This document shows, in pieces, positions 16,316 through 23,619 of a stretch of 64,000 nucleotides of DNA (its first letter is position 1; each line of letters begins with the position of its first letter). The stretch covers positions 57,592 to 121,591 of the forward strand of contig DEAU01000019.1 in the NCBI GenBank assembly GCA_002348705.1, given 5' to 3'. This DNA comes from Candidatus Neomicrothrix sp. UBA2974. Lineage in GTDB: Bacteria; Actinomycetota; Acidimicrobiia; Acidimicrobiales; MedAcidi-G1. Below the pieces are notes generated by a model, which worked only from the letters and a program-made list of their open reading frames with translations, was not told the origin of the DNA and made no database searches. The translations under genes were made by a program, and so were the position numbers.

Positions 16316-17100
16316 TGGTTCCTCTCGTAGACAAGACGCAAGCCATGCAGGGTCAAGAAAGGCTCGACGTGCTCAATAGTCGATGTTGACGGAGAAATCA
16401 GGTGGGCAAGACCGCCAGTAGCCACCACGGTACAGCCCCCCAACTCCGCCCGGAAGCGCTCAACCATGCCGTCAATCTGGCCAGCGAAACCATAGACGGC
16501 GCCCGACTGCAACGACTCCACGGTGCTCTTGCCAATCACACTGGGGGGTTCGACCAATTCGACTGCCCGCAACGCTGAGGCCCGGCCGAACAGGGCGTCA
16601 AGGCTGACCTCAATGCCCGGGGCGATAGCTCCACCGACGAACTCACCATTTTCTGAGATGACGTCGAAATTATTGCCAGTACCAAAATCAACAACCACCG
16701 TCGGACCCCCGTAAAGGTCGTAAGCGCCCACCGCGTTGGCAATCCGATCGGCACCCACCTCCTTCGGATTATCGTAAAGAATCGGCATGCCGGTCTTTAC
16801 GCCCGGTTCGATAACAACCGGGTCAAAGTCGACATAGCGATTGACCATGTCACGAAGGCTGGCCAGGACACGGGGGACCCCGGCGCACACGGCCACCCCC
16901 TTAATCGTCCCTTCTAGGTCACGACCCGACTGGCGCAAAAGGTTACGGACCAACACGGCATGCTCATCGGAGGTTCGGTCCTGGTCCGTACCGATTCGCC
17001 AGTAGTCGACAAGTCCAGCGTCAGCGGACGACACCGATGATGTCGGCTCGTAGAGTCCGAGCACGGTCTGGGTGTTCCCAATGTCGATAGCCAGCAGCAT
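16312..17100 (-). CDS. coaX: type III pantothenate kinase
   Basis: CoaX, the acetate/sugar-kinase-fold pantothenate kinase that starts CoA synthesis. Residues 1-262 show the ATP phosphate motif AIDIGNTQTVLGLYE, the DFGTGNNFDVI segment with the conserved Asp, and GGAIAPGIEVSLDALFGRAS for pantothenate. The family uses a monovalent cation and is not inhibited by CoA. The start codon shares its first base with the last base of nadC, and it overlaps lysS by 4 nt. Confidence 0.96.
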   Translation of the reverse strand: MLLAIDIGNTQTVLGLYEPTSSVSSADAGLVDYWRIGTDQDRTSDEHAVLVRNLLRQSGRDLEGTIKGVAVCAGVPRVLASLRDMVNRYVDFDPVVIEPGVKTGMPILYDNPKEVGADRIANAVGAYDLYGGPTVVVDFGTGNNFDVISENGEFVGGAIAPGIEVSLDALFGRASALRAVELVEPPSVIGKSTVESLQSGAVYGFAGQIDGMVERFRAELGGCTVVATGGLAHLISPSTSTIEHVEPFLTLHGLRLVYERNQ

Positions 17101-18080
17101 CAGCGGCCTCCGGATTGCGAGCCTGGATCCCTGCTCTGTTCGGAATCCAGATCGAGTCCAATGTCGAGAGGGCTCGCGCCGCTTGTCAGGGCACTCGTCG
17201 ATATGTAGTCCACTCCGATCGATGCATACGTGGCGACCCGGTCGAGTGTGATACCACCCGACGCCTCAATCAGGGGACGCCAACCGTGGTACTCGGCATG
17301 ATCACGGACGGCAGCAACGCACATGGTGATGGATTCTGGGCTCATATTGTCGAGCAGTAGCGCATCCGCTTCGGCCTCCAGTGACTCGCGGACCTGTTCC
17401 AGAGTCTCACACTCAACATGAACGGTACGCCCCGGCCAGAGCAAACGGGACGCTGCCACCGCCTCGGAAACAGAAGCACCGATCAGGTGGTTGTCTTTAA
17501 GCATGACCCAGTGACTCAGGTTGGTCCGATGATTCCACCCGCCACCGGCACGAACCGCGGCACGTTCGAGCGCGCGATGGCCGGGAGTTGTCTTTCGGGT
17601 ATCCCAGATCCGAACATCGGTCTCGGCCACAGCCTCGACCCATTGGGCCGTCGTCGTCGCCACTCCTGACAACCGACTTAGGAAATTGAGTGCCGTCCGC
17701 TCGGCAGTCAGAATCGACGCCAGCGGACCCTGAACAGTTGCTATCACGTCTCCGGCAGTAATCCGGTCGGCATCATTTCGCAGCCAAACAACCTCCACCG
17801 CCGGATCGATCTGGGCAAAGGCCTCCGTGGCACACGCCGACCCAGCCAGCACCCCGGTTGACCGACTAGATAGAACGCCTTCGGCGAAGATAAGGCTCGG
17901 GATCAGCGCAGCACTGAGATCACCGTTAGGGGTGAGGTCCTCATGCAGAGCCAGTGAGACTGCGTTCGCCACGGCTTCGGTAGACGGTTCAACAGGGCTC
18001 TCTTGGCCGTCCAGATGGGCGAGGAGGTCCGCTCCAAGCCGCGCCGGAACTGCCGCCCCCAGACAATGTTCTCGTTCCAC
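17100..18080 (-). CDS. nadC: nicotinate-nucleotide diphosphorylase (quinolinate phosphoribosyltransferase)
   Basis: NadC converts quinolinate and PRPP to nicotinate mononucleotide in de novo NAD synthesis. Key motifs: DTRKTTPGHRALERAAVRAGG for quinolinate and PRPP, NHRTNLSHWVMLKDNHL, and IEASGGITLDRVATYASIGVDYIS. With the GTG at 18080 it has 326 residues, some 30 more than usual; the true start may be a later GTG (at VANAVSLALHEDL), but neither has a clear Shine-Dalgarno. nadA and nadB, its usual partners, are not in the window. It leads the nadC-coaX-lysS operon. Confidence 0.95.
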   Translation of the reverse strand: MEREHCLGAAVPARLGADLLAHLDGQESPVEPSTEAVANAVSLALHEDLTPNGDLSAALIPSLIFAEGVLSSRSTGVLAGSACATEAFAQIDPAVEVVWLRNDADRITAGDVIATVQGPLASILTAERTALNFLSRLSGVATTTAQWVEAVAETDVRIWDTRKTTPGHRALERAAVRAGGGWNHRTNLSHWVMLKDNHLIGASVSEAVAASRLLWPGRTVHVECETLEQVRESLEAEADALLLDNMSPESITMCVAAVRDHAEYHGWRPLIEASGGITLDRVATYASIGVDYISTSALTSGASPLDIGLDLDSEQSRDPGSQSGGR

Positions 18081-18195
18081 GGATCAAGCCTGCCGGAAAC
18101 CAACATCGAACCGGGACACCAATCGGACTATGAGCGTCACCGGTTCCTCAGATCTCCTCGGCTCACTGGTCCGGAGAGATGACATAGCCAGTCCC

Positions 18196-18666
18196 TCAGT
18201 CCTCTGCCACCAAGGGGCCCTGATCACAGATCTCACCCTGGTCGCCGGGAACTAGCCGCTCTAGATCAGGCACCAAATCGGGAGCTACATCCCTCAGCGG
18301 CACGAGGACAAACGCTCGCTTGAACATCCGAGGATGAGGTACCTCTAGGTCGGGCTCGTCGACCTGCTCGCCATCCACCCAAAGCACATCCACGTCGAGC
18401 GTACGTGGACCCCAGCGCACTTCGCGTCGCCGCCCGGCGGCCTCTTCGAGCCGCTGGGCCTCTTCCAACAGGGCACGAGCCCCTAGGCGTGTTTGAAGAC
18501 GAACCACGCAGTTCAGATAAGGGCCTTGCTCAGGTCCTCCCACCGGAGGCGTCTCGTATACCGATGAGACAGCAACCACGTCCGGCAGGGCCGCCACGGC
18601 AACCCGCAGGTATTTCCATCGGTCACCGAGGTTCGAGCCCAAGGCCAACAGGGCCCTGCGGGTCAT
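18196..18666 (-). CDS. folK: 6-hydroxymethyl-7,8-dihydropterin pyrophosphokinase
   Basis: HPPK (156 residues) pyrophosphorylates hydroxymethyl-dihydropterin with ATP, just before the FolP step. LLALGSNLGDRWKYL binds substrate, VYETPPVGGPEQGPYLNCVV and RRREVRWGPRTLDVDVLW carry the catalytic Arg and Mg-binding Asp pair, and PHPRMFKRAFVLVPL closes the site. It overlaps folB by 4 nt and is the last gene of the folate operon. Confidence 0.97.
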   Translation of the reverse strand: MTRRALLALGSNLGDRWKYLRVAVAALPDVVAVSSVYETPPVGGPEQGPYLNCVVRLQTRLGARALLEEAQRLEEAAGRRREVRWGPRTLDVDVLWVDGEQVDEPDLEVPHPRMFKRAFVLVPLRDVAPDLVPDLERLVPGDQGEICDQGPLVAED

Positions 18667-19022
18667 GTCGTGCGGTGGATCCGCACCCCACTGGTGGCGA
18701 GGTGTTCGGGAACTGGGGGCCGCAGTTTGCGAACTAGGACGGTAACGGCCTCAACCCCATCCTCGGCAAGCACTACCTCTGCTATCCGACCGGCAAACCG
18801 CTCCATCAGGTCGAAGCGTTCATTGATGGCGACTGCAGCCACAGAAGCTGTCAATAATCCATAGTCGACAGTCTCGCTGAGGTTGTCGCTAACTGACGAG
18901 GCAGTTAGATCGGCATGGATATCTAGGTCAACATCGAAAGGCTGACGTCGGGCCTTTTCCTCAGGCAAAACGCCACAGAATGCCGAGACTTGGAGCCCTC
19001 GTAGTTCGATTCGGTCACTCAA
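18663..19022 (-). CDS. folB: dihydroneopterin aldolase
   Basis: FolB (119 residues) cleaves dihydroneopterin to hydroxymethyl-dihydropterin and glycolaldehyde. The T-fold core shows IELRGLQVSAFCGVLPEE (catalytic Glu), SDNLSETVDYGLL for pterin binding and VLVRKLRPPVP with the catalytic Lys. It overlaps both neighbours by 4 nt, giving tight translational coupling between the phosphatase-like gene, folB and folK. Confidence 0.97.
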   Translation of the reverse strand: MSDRIELRGLQVSAFCGVLPEEKARRQPFDVDLDIHADLTASSVSDNLSETVDYGLLTASVAAVAINERFDLMERFAGRIAEVVLAEDGVEAVTVLVRKLRPPVPEHLATSGVRIHRTT

Positions 19023-19567
19023 GAGTCTTGGGTTCCGTGAGCGGTTGCGCCATTGTCTTCTACGTCAGCGGACTCCCGAGGGGCCATCATGCCGACAATG
19101 GCTCGACCTGGACGGCCCAATGGACGTGATGTCAACTGCTCGGCGAACGAGATAGCCCGAGGCCCGGAGTCGACCAGCCCAGCATGGATCAGCCAGGCTC
19201 CAGCCAAGCCACAAACAACGTCGTTCAACTCCTCCCGGTGGAGGAGCAATCGTCGACCACCACCACTGTGCTCGTCAATAGCCCGACACACCGCCAACAG
19301 TCGGTCAACACCATCGTCTGGTCCGGCAAATGGCAAGTGCACCCACGGCTGGCCAAGTTCGTCATAGGCGTGGAGGTTGTTGTCACCGGAAAGCAGGGAG
19401 AGCACGGTGTCAAAACCGGCTTCCCGGATCCAGATGATCTCCTCCTGGCGACGTACCCGACGGTGCGACTGTCCACACCCGCCGGGTCGCTCGGACACGG
19501 CGATCCGGTCCTTAACGATCCAGGTGAACCCGCGGGGGATAATCCCCTGTGCCCACTTGCCTCGCAT
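19019..19567 (-). CDS. dual-specificity-phosphatase-like protein lacking the catalytic signature
   Basis: A 182-residue protein placed inside the folate operon between folP and folB, with AGGAGG 5 nt before its ATG. Residues 12-145 resemble a protein tyrosine/dual-specificity phosphatase fold: PRGFTWIVKDRIAVSERPG, then IIWIREAGFDTVLSLL, then a strand-loop RRLLLHREELNDVVCGLAG where HCxxGxxR should lie. The P-loop cysteine, glycine and arginine are all absent (HREELNDVV). The C-terminal tail is polar. It is either a pseudophosphatase or an unrelated fold that mimics it. Its position suggests a role tied to pterin metabolism, for example regulation, but nothing in the sequence proves this. Confidence 0.6.
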   Translation of the reverse strand: MRGKWAQGIIPRGFTWIVKDRIAVSERPGGCGQSHRRVRRQEEIIWIREAGFDTVLSLLSGDNNLHAYDELGQPWVHLPFAGPDDGVDRLLAVCRAIDEHSGGGRRLLLHREELNDVVCGLAGAWLIHAGLVDSGPRAISFAEQLTSRPLGRPGRAIVGMMAPRESADVEDNGATAHGTQDS

Positions 19568-19630
19568 GACTCCTCCTACCAGGCCTGCTGTGAGACCTGT
19601 AACAATTCCATACTCTCATGGTGCCCGAGA

Positions 19631-20533
19631 TCAGCGGCCAACGGCCAACCTTGCCGCACGAACTGTGGCCCGCACGTCATGGGCCCTTACCACTGCCACC
19701 CCCTGCTGATAGCTCCACGTGGCCAACGCAACAGATGCCTCACGCCTGTCGTCTACTTTCGCCGGCTCTTCGTCAATGGCCCTATGGGTTGCCGATGAGT
19801 CGCTCCGTCCGGTGATCTCGCCAAGGAAGCGCTTACGACTGACCCCCACCAACACTGAAAACCCTGTACACACCAGCCGATCCAGATTCCGCATCAGAAG
19901 CAGGTTATGAGTAGTGGTCTTCCCAAATCCGATCCCCGGATCGATCCAGACCTCCGGTACCCCCGCAGTTGTGGCCTGCTTCGCCCTCTCAACCAGAAAG
20001 TGGTGGACTTCTGCCACTACGTCGTCGTATGCGGGCTGATCCTGCATGGTCTGAGGTATGCCCCGCATGTGCATGGCCACCCATCCCACACCCAACTCGG
20101 CGGCTACTCCAGCCAGCCCAGCACCCACGTCGTTGATAATGGTCGCCCCAGCAGCCACCGCAGCGCGGGCCACCGTGGAACGCCGAGTGTCAATAGAGAT
20201 GCGCGCCTGACCCGAGGCCACCGCCGGTTCGGCCGCCAATTCCTCAATTACCGAAACCACCCGGGCGACTTCCTCTTCTTCTTCGGTAGGAACTGCTCCC
20301 GGGCGGGTCGATTCGCCTCCGACATCAATGATGGCCGCCCCCTCGCTGAGCATCCGACGCCCGTGACCGACTGCCGCAGCGCGGTCGACAAAAAGGCCGC
20401 CGTCGGAAAAAGAGTCGGGCGTGACATTCAGAACGCCCATCACCATGCCCATCCCCAAAGCCTCAGCGATCACAGCACTCACGCACCGGTAGGACCCGCG
20501 CCTAGGGTCAACGCCAAACGTTCTGGTCGCCAA
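19631..20533 (-). CDS. folP: dihydropteroate synthase
   Basis: FolP (up to 300 residues) condenses hydroxymethyl-dihydropterin pyrophosphate with p-aminobenzoate; it is the sulfonamide target. Signatures: MGVLNVTPDSFSDGG, IIDVGGESTRPGA, SIDTRR, INDVGAG, WIDPGIGFGKTTTHNLLLM, VGVSRKRFLGEITGR and the C-terminal VVRAHDV. The start is uncertain: TTG 20533, GTG 20482 or a nearby ATG; none has a good Shine-Dalgarno. It is the first gene of folP-(phosphatase-like)-folB-folK. folE and ftsH, which usually separate it from hpt, are absent. Confidence 0.96.
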   Translation of the reverse strand: MATRTFGVDPRRGSYRCVSAVIAEALGMGMVMGVLNVTPDSFSDGGLFVDRAAAVGHGRRMLSEGAAIIDVGGESTRPGAVPTEEEEEVARVVSVIEELAAEPAVASGQARISIDTRRSTVARAAVAAGATIINDVGAGLAGVAAELGVGWVAMHMRGIPQTMQDQPAYDDVVAEVHHFLVERAKQATTAGVPEVWIDPGIGFGKTTTHNLLLMRNLDRLVCTGFSVLVGVSRKRFLGEITGRSDSSATHRAIDEEPAKVDDRREASVALATWSYQQGVAVVRAHDVRATVRAARLAVGR

Positions 20534-20680
20534 ACTGCATGTTCTTCACTTGGATCAGGTTCTCTCTGTTGAAGGCGCTATGGAGATCACTGGATGATCA
20601 CCCACCCCGACTCGCAGACGCCAGCAATAAACTATGCAGGTAACCGGCCTCGACGAAGCGGACCATACCGACTTAATGGC

Positions 20681-21304
20681 TCAAGTGGTCGCCTCGTCGC
20701 CAACCCCGACATCGGAACGACCAGCGATACGGATGTCAGGAAGGTTTCGGAACTTCTCGTCAACGTCGAGGCCGTAGCCAACTAGGAAATCGCCCGGAAC
20801 CCGGAAGCCCTCATAACGAAGGATGGCCTCGTCAACCGCGTGGTTCTCGCGAACAAGCAAGGCACACACCTCGAGACTGGCTGGGTTCCGAGCCAGCAGG
20901 TTGCGGCGCAAGTAATTGAGAGTCAGCCCGCTGTCAATGATGTCCTCAACGAGGATGACGTCACGGCCAGTTAGGTCTATGTCAAGGTCTTTTACTATTC
21001 GGACGACACCAGAAGACCGAGTGGAGTGTCCGTATGAAGACACGGCCATGAAATCAAATTCAACCGGCAAGTCGATGGCCCGGGCGAGGTCACTCATGAA
21101 CATGAAGGCTCCCTTGAGCACGCCGACGAGCAGCGGTTGGCGCCCGACATAATCCGCGGCAATTTCCGCGCCAATTGCCAAGATGCGATCTTGCAAGTCT
21201 TCCGACGACACCAGCACGTCGCCGGCAACGTACCCGCCGACGGTCAACTGCTCCGGTGCTACGGACGAGTTGCTGCTCACTGACCGGACCCTAGCGGCGC
21301 TCAT
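20681..21304 (-). CDS. hpt: hypoxanthine-guanine phosphoribosyltransferase
   Basis: A purine salvage enzyme making IMP or GMP from hypoxanthine or guanine and PRPP. With ATG 21304 it has 207 residues. The PRPP loop is VILVEDIIDSGLTLNYL; LLVGVLKGAFMFMSDLARA and VEFDFMAVSSYG form the substrate pocket; FLVGYGLDVDEKFRNLPDI closes the C-terminus. The start overlaps the end of tilS by 14 nt, the classic tilS-hpt arrangement. Confidence 0.96.
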   Translation of the reverse strand: MSAARVRSVSSNSSVAPEQLTVGGYVAGDVLVSSEDLQDRILAIGAEIAADYVGRQPLLVGVLKGAFMFMSDLARAIDLPVEFDFMAVSSYGHSTRSSGVVRIVKDLDIDLTGRDVILVEDIIDSGLTLNYLRRNLLARNPASLEVCALLVRENHAVDEAILRYEGFRVPGDFLVGYGLDVDEKFRNLPDIRIAGRSDVGVGDEATT

Positions 21305-22202
21305 AGGACAGCCGCCCCCTTGATCGGCAAACTCTGTGGCCACCAACCACCTCGGTGGCCACGGAGCGACAACGCACCACGTCGAGCACACGGTCTACTG
21401 AAGCGGAATCTGGCGGGAGGCCATCAGCACACTCGGTCAACCATCTTCGGATAGCGAGACGCAGAAGGTCATCGCCAATGTCCACCATCGACGCCGCGTC
21501 AGTCGGATCGACTTGGGCTGCTAGCACGTCAAGAAGACCAGCGGCCTGGCCGGCCAGCTCGGCGTGACGAGATAGCAGCGGGACCGGGTCACGACCAGCC
21601 ACATCAGCCAACAGCGGCATCACCTCATTGCGAATCCGACTGCGAGTGAACCGGGTCTCCGCGTTGTGCGGATCGTCGACTACCTCGAGGCTGAGGCTCA
21701 TGCACAACGCCCGGGTTTCGGACCTCCGCAGGGCCAGTAGTGGACGACGGTGCGGCTCTCCTATGCCAGCTGCACCTGCTAAGCCTGATCCTCTTAGAAG
21801 GTTCCATAACACAGTCTCAGCCTGGTCGTCTGCCGTGTGACCAGTTAGAACGCCAGGCGGCAGTGCAGCCCGACGAGCATCGCGGGCGCGCTCCTCCAGA
21901 CTTGGCCCATCCTCTACTGGAGCCTCCACGGCAATCGCTCTGGCCCCCAACGAAGCTGCGTTACGAGCCACCAAACGACCCTCGTCGGCAGAAGTGGGGC
22001 GTAGACCATGGTCAACATGCCATGCGGTGACCTCAAGTCCAGCAGCGACCGCAAGCACCAGTAGAGCTGTCGAGTCGGGTCCGCCCGACACCGCACAGTC
22101 CACCGCTGTGCCTGACGGAGGAAAGCGACAGCGTTCAGGTAACGACCCGACTGATTCCGAGACGAACTCAGCGATTGGGCCGTCCGGTGGCGACTCGGGC
22201 AT
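21291..22202 (-). CDS. tilS: tRNA(Ile)-lysidine synthetase
   Basis: TilS modifies C34 of the CAU-anticodon tRNA-Ile with lysine, switching it from Met to Ile decoding. The PP-loop SGGPDSTALLVLAV, the WHVDHGLRPTS strand and GHTADDQAETVLWNLLRGSG are present, with FTRSRIRNEVMPLL of the N-type synthase. At about 303 residues it is the short actinobacterial form without the full C-terminal domains. ATG 22202 is chosen because it falls next to the stop of the upstream gene; longer in-frame starts are not conserved-looking. Confidence 0.93.
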   Translation of the reverse strand: MPESPPDGPIAEFVSESVGSLPERCRFPPSGTAVDCAVSGGPDSTALLVLAVAAGLEVTAWHVDHGLRPTSADEGRLVARNAASLGARAIAVEAPVEDGPSLEERARDARRAALPPGVLTGHTADDQAETVLWNLLRGSGLAGAAGIGEPHRRPLLALRRSETRALCMSLSLEVVDDPHNAETRFTRSRIRNEVMPLLADVAGRDPVPLLSRHAELAGQAAGLLDVLAAQVDPTDAASMVDIGDDLLRLAIRRWLTECADGLPPDSASVDRVLDVVRCRSVATEVVGGHRVCRSRGRLSYERR

Positions 22203-22210
22203 CAAATTGG

Positions 22211-23266
22211 TCAGGCGGCCATCCGGGCAATCCACCGGTTGGGCTCGCGGATCTCGCCTAGGTCGGGCAAGTGCTGGGCGTCCTCCCATACACGGTTCAG
22301 GAGTGCCCCGCCTCCGTGGGCCTCAACTGCAGCAATGAAAGCTTCCCCCTGCGCATACTGGACCAACTTGGCCTCAAGCCCTACTAGACGCTGGAAAAGG
22401 CGTGTGACTCCCGAGGCATTGCGACGCCGGTCGGCCATAACCCAGGCCATGCGGTCGGCCCCGTGGACGATTCCCTCACCGGCACGGCTCATAGTCACGT
22501 CGCCGTGGCCTTCCAACAAGCTCATGAGCCCGGCAATTTGGTCCAATGCCTCTTGCTGTTCGGGCGATGAAATTGCTCCAAGCACACCAGAGCCAGCAGC
22601 GGCACCATCGTCGACTACTCCCGCTCGTTGGCGCTCTATGAAGTCTCGGAAAGTGGCTAAAAGGTCAAAGGCCTCGGGTTCGGCACCTTGGAGCAGCCTG
22701 GCCACCAGTCCGAGATAGTGATCACGCATCCACGGGACACCCATGAACTGGGCCCGGTGGGTCACTTCATGGAGCGCCAACCAAAGGCGGAAGTCATGTC
22801 GGGGGAAGGCATATCGACGTTCCAGCGCCACGAGATTTGGACCAACGTAGTAGACGAGATCTTGGTCCTCCGAGGATTCGTCCTCAAGGACGAGCAAGTC
22901 GTACTGGCCGAGAACCCGGGTGGACATCCAACCCAAGACGAAACCGAGCTCAAGCGCTCCGACACGGGCGGTGATAGCCGAGGGGCTGCGATCAGGTTGG
23001 TCGACCAGGCGCTCAAACAGTGGCCGGAGTAAGCGACGCAAAGAGGCCAGGTTGGCCCGGATCCAGTCGGATCGTCCAACTACCCGGGCCCGGGCATTAC
23101 CGGACAGGGAGCGGAGGCCGGTAGTTTCGGCAACCAGGTCCTCAGCACGTTCTGTATGTTCGTCAAACTCGGCGGTCAGACCCTCAAGGTGATGCGCGCC
23201 TCCAAATGGTGCGCGCTCTGCAACCCGCACCGCAACCTTTTCGGCCAAGTCCCAGTCGACAAGCAA
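22211..23266 (-). CDS. zinc-dependent metalloprotease-like DUF2342 protein
   Basis: A 351-residue zincin-like protein of the family known as coenzyme F420 biosynthesis-associated (TIGR03624/TIGR03883). The metal motif is LHEVTHRAQFMGVPWMRDH, an HExxH form, preceded by LGWMSTRVLGQYDLL. In mycobacteria the homologue Rv3626c is likewise next to tilS and hpt. The enzymatic function is not established, despite the F420 name. The start is a TTG at 23266 with no strong Shine-Dalgarno; the frame stays open upstream across the small membrane gene, where it reads as an overlap. Confidence 0.88.
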   Translation of the reverse strand: MLVDWDLAEKVAVRVAERAPFGGAHHLEGLTAEFDEHTERAEDLVAETTGLRSLSGNARARVVGRSDWIRANLASLRRLLRPLFERLVDQPDRSPSAITARVGALELGFVLGWMSTRVLGQYDLLVLEDESSEDQDLVYYVGPNLVALERRYAFPRHDFRLWLALHEVTHRAQFMGVPWMRDHYLGLVARLLQGAEPEAFDLLATFRDFIERQRAGVVDDGAAAGSGVLGAISSPEQQEALDQIAGLMSLLEGHGDVTMSRAGEGIVHGADRMAWVMADRRRNASGVTRLFQRLVGLEAKLVQYAQGEAFIAAVEAHGGGALLNRVWEDAQHLPDLGEIREPNRWIARMAA

Positions 23267-23292
23267 GGAGGCCGCCGGAGCAGACTGAACGT

Positions 23293-23427
23293 TCAGCGTT
23301 TGGGGTATCGGGTCGAGGAGACCTTCTGAAAGTAGCCAACAAGGGTTGCCACGGTTAGGGCAACGCCACCACCGACCAGCGGCACGGCGAGCCAGTAGTG
23401 CCAGATCACACCAGCGAACAGGTTCAT
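23293..23427 (-). CDS. 44-residue single-pass membrane protein
   Basis: A short gene from ATG 23427 to TGA 23293. The peptide begins MNLFAGVIWHYWLAVP, continues with one hydrophobic helix (about residues 7-33) and ends with the basic tail STRYPKR. The hydrophobic pattern, the clean start and stop, and its place 26 nt before the DUF2342 gene suggest a real gene; I recall similar short proteins in actinobacteria but cannot verify this. N-in/C-in orientation is unclear; the basic C-terminus favours cytoplasmic. A weak AGGAT lies upstream. Confidence 0.65.
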   Translation of the reverse strand: MNLFAGVIWHYWLAVPLVGGGVALTVATLVGYFQKVSSTRYPKR

Positions 23428-23503
23428 GGGTTGAATCCTAGGGGTTCATGAGCCCGGTACCGGCACAGTAAAGTTTCCGGCAGACGGAGGTGGTTTCTTG
23501 TCG

Positions 23504-23576
23504 AGCCCGCGCGGGGAATCGAACCCCGGACCTATTCATTACGAGTGAATCGCTCTTCCGACTGAGCTACACGGGC
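23504..23576 (-). tRNA. tRNA-Thr (anticodon CGT)
   Basis: A 73-nt cloverleaf read on the minus strand: acceptor GCCCGTG/CGCGGGC with one T-G pair, D-arm GCTC-AGTCGGAA-GAGC, anticodon stem ATTCA/TGAAT with loop CTCGTAA (anticodon CGT), T-arm CGGGG-TTCGATT-CCCCG. CCA is not encoded. It is dedicated to ACG, complementing the TGT tRNA at 2897. Confidence 0.97.
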
Positions 23577-23619
23577 ACCGGCCGACGCCGTCGACCGAGG
23601 GGGAAGCGTAACGGGTCGG

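Noticed and set aside
23267..23480. N-terminal extension of the DUF2342 protein with a zinc-ribbon-like WWRCPNRGNPCW
   Set aside because: The apparent motif comes from the small membrane gene read in a different frame; that frame has the better start, stop and hydrophobic pattern.
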